A program made the translations under genes and the position numbers. This document shows, one piece after another, positions 57,944 through 64,000 of a DNA stretch of 64,000 bases (within the stretch, counting starts at the first letter, position 1; each line of letters opens with the position of its first letter). The DNA comes from Herbaspirillum aquaticum (lineage in GTDB: Bacteria > Pseudomonadota > Gammaproteobacteria > Burkholderiales > Burkholderiaceae_D). The notes beneath the pieces are model-generated. The model searched no databases, was not told where the DNA came from, and worked only from the letters and a program-made list of their open reading frames with translations. The stretch lies in assembly GCF_002213425.1 (NCBI RefSeq), contig NZ_NJGV01000010.1, positions 62,001 through 126,000 on the forward strand, given 5' to 3'.

Positions 57944-58212
57944 GAGTTGCTGCACTGGTTGGCTGGTCCCTCGCAACTGGCGGGACCGTCTGGCTGACGG
58001 TACCATGCTGCATTGCGCCAGGTATTTTTACCGTATTGTATGGCCTATTTCAGCTGCCCTATGATAATTGGCGCTATTTGGAGCCGAACGGGGCCCGGCG
58101 GCGTCTTCGGGCGTTGCGCAAGAGAAGCCCCTGCGCCCATCCCTGTTGACGCCGGCATGTCCGCCGGCCCGCTTGCAACCCTGCTCGCAAGACAAGAGCC
58201 GAAAGGAGACTC

Positions 58213-58908
58213 GTGAACAAAGTGTATCCAGACGCGGCCACCGCGTTGAACGACATCGTCAAGGACGGCCAGACCATTGCGGTCGGCGGCTTTGGCCTGT
58301 GTGGCATCCCCGAGGCGTTGATCGCCGCCCTGCGTGATTCGGGCGTGCAGAACCTGACCGCCATTTCCAACAACGCCGGTGTCGATGGTTTCGGCCTGGG
58401 CCAGTTGCTGACCACCCGCCAGATCAAGAAGATGATCGCCTCCTACGTGGGCGAGAACAAGGAATTCGAGCGCCAGTACCTGGCCGGCGAACTGGAACTG
58501 GAATTCACCCCGCAAGGTACCCTGGCCGAGAAGCTGCGCGCCGGTGGCGCCGGCATCCCCGCATTCTTCACCAAGACCGGTGTGGGCACGCTGGTGGCCG
58601 AAGGCAAGGAAGTGCGCGAGTTCGACGGCGAGCGCTACGTGATGGAACGCTCGCTGGTGGCCGACGTGTCGCTGGTGAAGGCGCACAAGGCCGACAAGGC
58701 CGGCAACCTGGTCTTCAACAAGACCGCGCGCAACTTCAACCCCAACGTGGCCATGGCCGGCAAGGTCACCGTGGTGGAAGTGGAAGAACTGGTGGAAGTC
58801 GGCCAGCTCGACCCGGACCAGATCCACACCCCCGGCATCTTCGTGCATCGCATCGTGGTCAATGCCACGCCCGAGAAGCGCATCGAACAACGCACCGTGC
58901 GCGCATAA
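58213..58908 (+). CDS. scoA: 3-oxoacid (succinyl-CoA:acetoacetate) CoA-transferase subunit A
   Basis: 231-residue alpha subunit of a class I CoA-transferase. [40 protein letters not shown] and [20 protein letters not shown] are subunit A hallmarks. The start is GTG at 58213 ([11 protein letters not shown] as Met), with AAAGGAG five bases upstream. scoB follows after 13 bases. The enzyme would transfer CoA from succinyl-CoA to acetoacetate, an end product of the leucine pathway encoded at 1-6020. Confidence 0.93.
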   Translation: MNKVYPDAATALNDIVKDGQTIAVGGFGLCGIPEALIAALRDSGVQNLTAISNNAGVDGFGLGQLLTTRQIKKMIASYVGENKEFERQYLAGELELEFTPQGTLAEKLRAGGAGIPAFFTKTGVGTLVAEGKEVREFDGERYVMERSLVADVSLVKAHKADKAGNLVFNKTARNFNPNVAMAGKVTVVEVEELVEVGQLDPDQIHTPGIFVHRIVVNATPEKRIEQRTVRA

Positions 58909-58921
58909 GGAGACACAGAAA

Positions 58922-59572
58922 ATGGCATGGACCAGAGATGAAATGGCTGCGCGCGCAGCCAAGGAACTGCAGGACGGCTTCTACGTGAACCTGGGCATCG
59001 GCTTGCCGACCCTGGTGGCCAACCACGTTCCGGGCGATATCGAAGTGTGGCTGCAATCCGAGAACGGCTTGCTGGGCATCGGCCCCTTCCCCACCGAAGA
59101 CCAGGTCGACCCCGACCTGATCAACGCCGGCAAGCAGACCGTGACGACCATTCCCGGTTCGTCCTTCTTCAGCTCGGCGGACTCCTTCGGCATGATCCGT
59201 GGCGGCAAGATCAATATCGCCATCCTGGGGGCGATGCAGGTCTCGGCCAAGGGCGACCTGGCCAACTGGATGATCCCCGGCAAGATGGTCAAGGGCATGG
59301 GCGGTGCGATGGACCTGGTGGCCGGTGTGGGCCGTGTGGTGGTGCTGATGGAACATGTGGCCAAGGCCAAGGATGGCAGCACCTCGAAGAAGATCCTCAA
59401 TGACTGCAACCTGCCGCTGACCGGCGTGGGCGTGGTCAACCGCATCATCACTGACCTGGGCGTGATCGATGTGACCCCGGGCGGCCTGAAGCTGATCGAA
59501 CTGGCCTCCGGCGTGACCAAGGAAGAAGTGATCGAGAAGACCGAAGCGCCGCTGGATGTGAGCGAGGTCTGA
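58922..59572 (+). CDS. scoB: 3-oxoacid CoA-transferase subunit B
   Basis: 216-residue beta subunit. [20 protein letters not shown], the catalytic Glu in [14 protein letters not shown] (about residue 47), [20 protein letters not shown] and [19 protein letters not shown] match SCOT/AtoA-type subunit B. ATG 58922 ([12 protein letters not shown]) has AAGGAGACAC upstream. A strong terminator follows at 59618. Confidence 0.94.
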   Translation: MAWTRDEMAARAAKELQDGFYVNLGIGLPTLVANHVPGDIEVWLQSENGLLGIGPFPTEDQVDPDLINAGKQTVTTIPGSSFFSSADSFGMIRGGKINIAILGAMQVSAKGDLANWMIPGKMVKGMGGAMDLVAGVGRVVVLMEHVAKAKDGSTSKKILNDCNLPLTGVGVVNRIITDLGVIDVTPGGLKLIELASGVTKEEVIEKTEAPLDVSEV

Positions 59573-59617
59573 TCGTCAGGTATATCGGCGCGGCAAGCCT
59601 TGCCGTGCCGGAATGAA

Positions 59618-59653
59618 CGAAGGGCGCCATGAAAATGGCGCCCTTTCGTTTTT
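59618..59653. terminator. Terminator after scoB
   Basis: Stem AAGGGCGCCAT / ATGGCGCCCTT, loop of four bases, then TTTTT after a short CG step on the plus strand. It lies 45 bases after scoB and 23 bases before the restored stop of the convergent cyclase gene, so it may serve both. Confidence 0.85.
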
Positions 59654-59676
59654 CGCCGCGTCGCGCTGCTGCAGCT

Positions 59677-61222
59677 TCAATGCGCGCCGCTGACCCGCAC
59701 CGCATTGCGCCCATCCCGCTTGGCGCGGTACAGGGCCGCATCGGCCGCATTGAGCACGTCTTCCACGCGGCGATGGTGTTCGCGCTGCAGGGTGGGCCAC
59801 GCCCACGCTGATGGTGACCACGCGCAGCGGGCTGGTGGCGTGCACGATCAGGCGGCTGTAGACCGCATCGCACAGGCGCTGGGCCATCAGATGGGCGCCC
59901 TGTTCGTCAGTCAGTTCCAGCAGCACCACAAACTCTTCGCCGCCGTAGCGGCCTGCACAGTCGGTATTGCGTGGCAGGTTTTCCGCGATGGCCTGCGCCA
60001 CTTCCCGCAGGACCTCATCGCCCAGCTTGTGACCGTAGCTGTCGTTGTAGAGCTTGAAGTAATCCACATCGATGAACAGCACCGAGAAGGTCGAATTGAG
60101 ATTGCGCCGGCAGCGCTCCCATGTGGCCTGCAGGGCCTCGTCGAGGGCGCGGCGATTGAGCAGGCCGGTCAGCCCGTCGGTCAGTGCCAGTTCTTCCAGG
60201 CGCTTTTCAATGGCCACGCGGCGGCGCAGTTCCTGGCGCACGTGCGAGAGCAGGTAGGCCGAGAGCAAAGCGAAGATGAACAGCGAAAGGATGACCGCGT
60301 ACAAGGTCTTGCGCCAGCTCTTGAAGATCGCCTCCTGCGCATAGCCCACAAAGACGATCAGCGGAGAATCGGGAATGCGGCGGAAGGTATAGAGCCGTTC
60401 CACGCCATCACTGTTGGCGCGCGCGAAGAAACTGCCTTCCTCGTGCTGCAAGGCGTTCTGGATGCGCTGGAAATTGGCGCTGCCGGAGAGATCGCGGCCG
60501 ATCACGTCCTCCCGGTAAGGCACCCGCATATAGGCCACGCCATCATCGGAATACAGCGAGATGACGCCATTGGCCCCCAGTGACAGCCCTTCGAACAGTT
60601 CACGGAAATAGGCCAGGTCCAGGGCCATCACGACGATGCCGCCAAAGCTGCCATCGTCATTGAACAGGCGCTTGGACAGCACCACCACCCGCAACTCATT
60701 GCCCAGGTTGGCCTGGATCGGCCGCGACACGTACAGGCCGACGTTGGCCGAATCGCGGTGCGCCGTGAAATAGGCACGGTCGCCATAGTTGGGCGCGGGT
60801 TCGCCCGCACGCCGGCGCGAACTGGCCAGTACTTCACCCTTGGGGCCGAGCACGGCCATGACGGAAATGTGGCTGACGCTGGCCGCGCTGCCGAACAGAT
60901 AGGCATAGCGCTGGGCATCATCCAGCCGGCGCCCGCTGATCGGGTGCTGATAGCGGTAGGCCAGCGTATCCAGCGCCAGCGACAGGACCTCGAGGTTGCG
61001 CGAAATGGCGCGCTGGGAGATCAGGGTCACGTTGCCGGCATTGGCCACCGCCGAAAGACGAGTCTGGCGATAGCTTTGATAGAGCGTGCTGGCACACATG
61101 GCCACCACCATCAGCATGGCGATGCCCAACACCACCACCAGGTATTTCTTCAACTGCTCGATTTTTGTTCCCCCCGCAAATCCCCAGGCGCAATTAACGC
61201 ATAAAGCAAAACCGCCTTCCAT
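59677..61222 (-). CDS. dCache-GGDEF diguanylate cyclase, frameshifted
   Basis: Membrane protein with an N-terminal helix (KYLVVVLGIAMLMVVAMCAS), a periplasmic dCache-like sensor (NYGDRAYFTAHRDSANVGLY), a second helix (LYAVILSLFIFALLSAYLLS) and a GGDEF domain: LTDGLTGLLNRRALDEAL, FIDVDYFKLYNDSYGHKLGD, inhibitory RxxD (RNTD) five residues before GGEEF in RYGGEEFVVLL. After TISVGVA the frame is lost: one extra base in GGG at 59794-59796 turns the expected REHHRRVEDVLNAADAALY end into nonsense. Without it the gene would stop at 59677. As read, translation runs through the terminator to 59576. ATG 61222 is a tentative start; TTG 61237 is also open. Confidence 0.82.
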
Positions 61223-61321
61223 CTTGATCGCCGGCAACGTGATTGTCTTGCAACAAATACCTGAACCTGCCGGCGCGCATTCCTGTCAGATGATTCAACA
61301 GTGGCCGTGCTTCGTGATTAA

Positions 61322-62763
61322 ATGCGAGCGCCGTACCCGCAATCGCAAGCTCACCACGGCAACTGCACCATCCAGACCCGCGCCCAGCCCGGAGGCCCCC
61401 TGAAGATCAAGAACACCATCCAGCGCGACCTGGCCATCCTGTGGGCCTTCATCGCCCTGATCGCGCTCATCCTCGCTTTCCTGCTGCTGCAGTTGAGCCG
61501 CCAGGGCGCGTCTTCGCAGATCAGCCAGGCCACCGCCCAGGCGGCGGTGAGCTGCGCCACCATGAGCGCCGGCCTGGCCCATGCGCTCGGCACCAACAGC
61601 GGTACGGCCCGCAGCGCCGCCGATGCCGATGGCTTGCCGGGCAGTTCGCTCATGCAGGCGGTGATCGACCTGTCCCTGCGCGACCAGGCCGGGGTGGAGG
61701 GCGGTTTCTGGCATCCTCAGCGGGATGTGGTGGCCTATGCCTTCCCGACCTATGACGGCAGTGGCATCAAGCGCGATCCGCCGGGTGCGGAAATGGAACG
61801 CATCGTCTCGACCGCGCAGCGCGCCCTCGATGGCGCCACCACCGTCACCGACGTGCGCCCCGGCCTGCGCGAGGCGGTGGTGTTCGCCGCCTGCCCGGTA
61901 CCGCCGGGCAAGGTGGCGCTGGCGGCGTGGACGCTCAAGCGCGTGCCGGTGATGAGTGCCACCGTGCTCAACCAGTTGCTGGTGGCCAGCGCCCTGCTGC
62001 TGGCCTTCGTCATCATCAGCGGCGTGTGGCTGGGGGCTACGCTCACGCGCTGGCGTAGCCAGTCCGAGCGCCTGGCCAGCCAGCTGGCGCATGCGGAGCG
62101 GCTGGCCACGCTGGGCCGGGTGGCGGCCGGCATGGCCCATGAGATCCGCAATCCCATCGGCGCCATGCGCATGAAGGCCGAAAATGCCCTGGCCGCCCCG
62201 GCCCAGGTGCGCGAGACGCGCGTGACCGGCGCGCTGGAAATGGTGGTCAGCCAGACCGAACGGCTCGATGCGCTGGTGGCCAGCCTGCTGGCACTGGCAC
62301 AACCGTTCCAGGTACAGCGCGAGTGCGTCGACCTGGCGAGCTGGATCGAGGCCCGCTGCCAAGCCCATGCCGAACTGGCCGAGCGCCAGCAGGTGCAATT
62401 GGCTTCGGCCATCGATATCGCCAGCTTTGACGGCACGCTCACCACCAGCGCACTGGACCCGGTGCAACTGGCCCGCGCCGTGGACAACCTGCTGCTCAAT
62501 GCACTGGCCCATTGCACGGCCGGCGGCCACATCGAATTGGGGGCAAGGCGGCGCGAGGACGGGCGGCTGCTGCTGTGGGTAGCCGACGATGGCCCGGGCG
62601 TGCCGGCCGACTTGCGTGATAGCCTCTTTGATCCTTTCGTCAGCCAGCGCAGCGGCGGCACCGGCCTGGGCCTGGTGCTGGTGCGCGAGATCGTGCATGC
62701 GCATGGCGGTGTCATCCACCTGGCCGCCAGCGAACGCGGCGCCCGTTTTGAGATGGAGTTGCC

Positions 62764-62779
<16 letters not shown>
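61322..62779 (+). CDS. Sensor histidine kinase
   Basis: Up to 485 residues. Two transmembrane helices (WAFIALIALILAFLLLQL and VASALLLAFVIISGVWLGA) enclose a periplasmic sensor domain of about 150 residues. The kinase has the H-box GMAHEIRNPIGAMRMKAEN, N-box DNLLLNALAHCT, G1 VADDGPGVPADL and G2 GGTGLGLVLVREI. ATG 61322 has no ribosome site; a CTG at 61400 follows GGAGG and would start just before the first helix, so the true start is uncertain. It overlaps the downstream regulator gene by 16 bases. Divergent from the cyclase gene. Confidence 0.9.

Positions 62780-64000
<1,221 letters not shown>

Overview
The window is 64 kb of a GC-rich, gene-dense chromosome. Protein sequences and gene orders (dprA-smg-topB; mreBCD-mrdA-rodA-rlpA; rsmI divergent from lpoA-yraN-diaA-dolP; gatCAB; a LiuR-controlled leucine operon) point to a betaproteobacterium of the Burkholderiales, most likely Oxalobacteraceae close to Herbaspirillum. 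The genus is inferred from memory of these families; no database was searched. I see no rRNA, tRNA, CRISPR array, transposase or prophage gene.

Layout. 1-6020 (minus strand): leucine/isovalerate catabolism, liuR-liuA-isomerase-ychJ-liuB-liuD (cut by the window edge), with two near-identical palindromic LiuR operators. 6159-8400: an MBL-fold hydrolase, then an AT-richer patch with two unrelated orphan toxin-immunity genes (CdiI/DUF1436 type and Imm42 type). 8512-21217: housekeeping genes def, dprA, smg, topB, xthA, pyrE, a LapA-like membrane protein, a TlpA-like thioredoxin, and the dolP-diaA-yraN-lpoA block divergent from rsmI. 21361-28846: cell-shape and wall genes rlpA, rodA, mrdA, mreD, mreC, mreB. 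29206-32554: gatCAB for tRNA-dependent amidation. 32625-36162: two divergent Fe(II)/2-oxoglutarate oxygenases of different families and a chemoreceptor. 36382-43864: one operon with a Liv-type ABC importer, an M20 amidohydrolase/carbamoylase and an M81 metallopeptidase. 44442-49055: mmsA and bauA (beta-alanine to malonic semialdehyde to acetyl-CoA) divergent from a MocR regulator. 49062-57372: a DMT exporter, two LysR regulators, a HAD hydrolase, a chemoreceptor, and a DsbA-like/NAD(P)-binding/MBL cluster. 57383-59572: a PAS-LuxR regulator divergent from scoAB. 59677-64000: a diguanylate cyclase gene with a frameshift in its GGDEF domain, and a histidine kinase with an NtrC-type regulator cut by the window end.

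How the parts fit. The liu operon turns leucine into acetyl-CoA and acetoacetate, and scoAB would activate acetoacetate. The Liv importer with M20 and M81 hydrolases, followed by beta-alanine transaminase, malonate-semialdehyde dehydrogenase and MocR, looks like uptake and breakdown of an amide- or carbamoyl-linked (beta-)amino compound. This is the best candidate for an unassigned pathway.

Most unexpected signal: a 15-base sequence, TGACGTTTTCTGCAC, is exact at five separate gene boundaries plus one near-copy in tandem. It sits between ychJ and liuB, directly upstream of livM, upstream of livK, over the start codon of a HAD gene, and inside a perfect 10-bp inverted repeat upstream of a DsbA-like gene. 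I do not recognise it.
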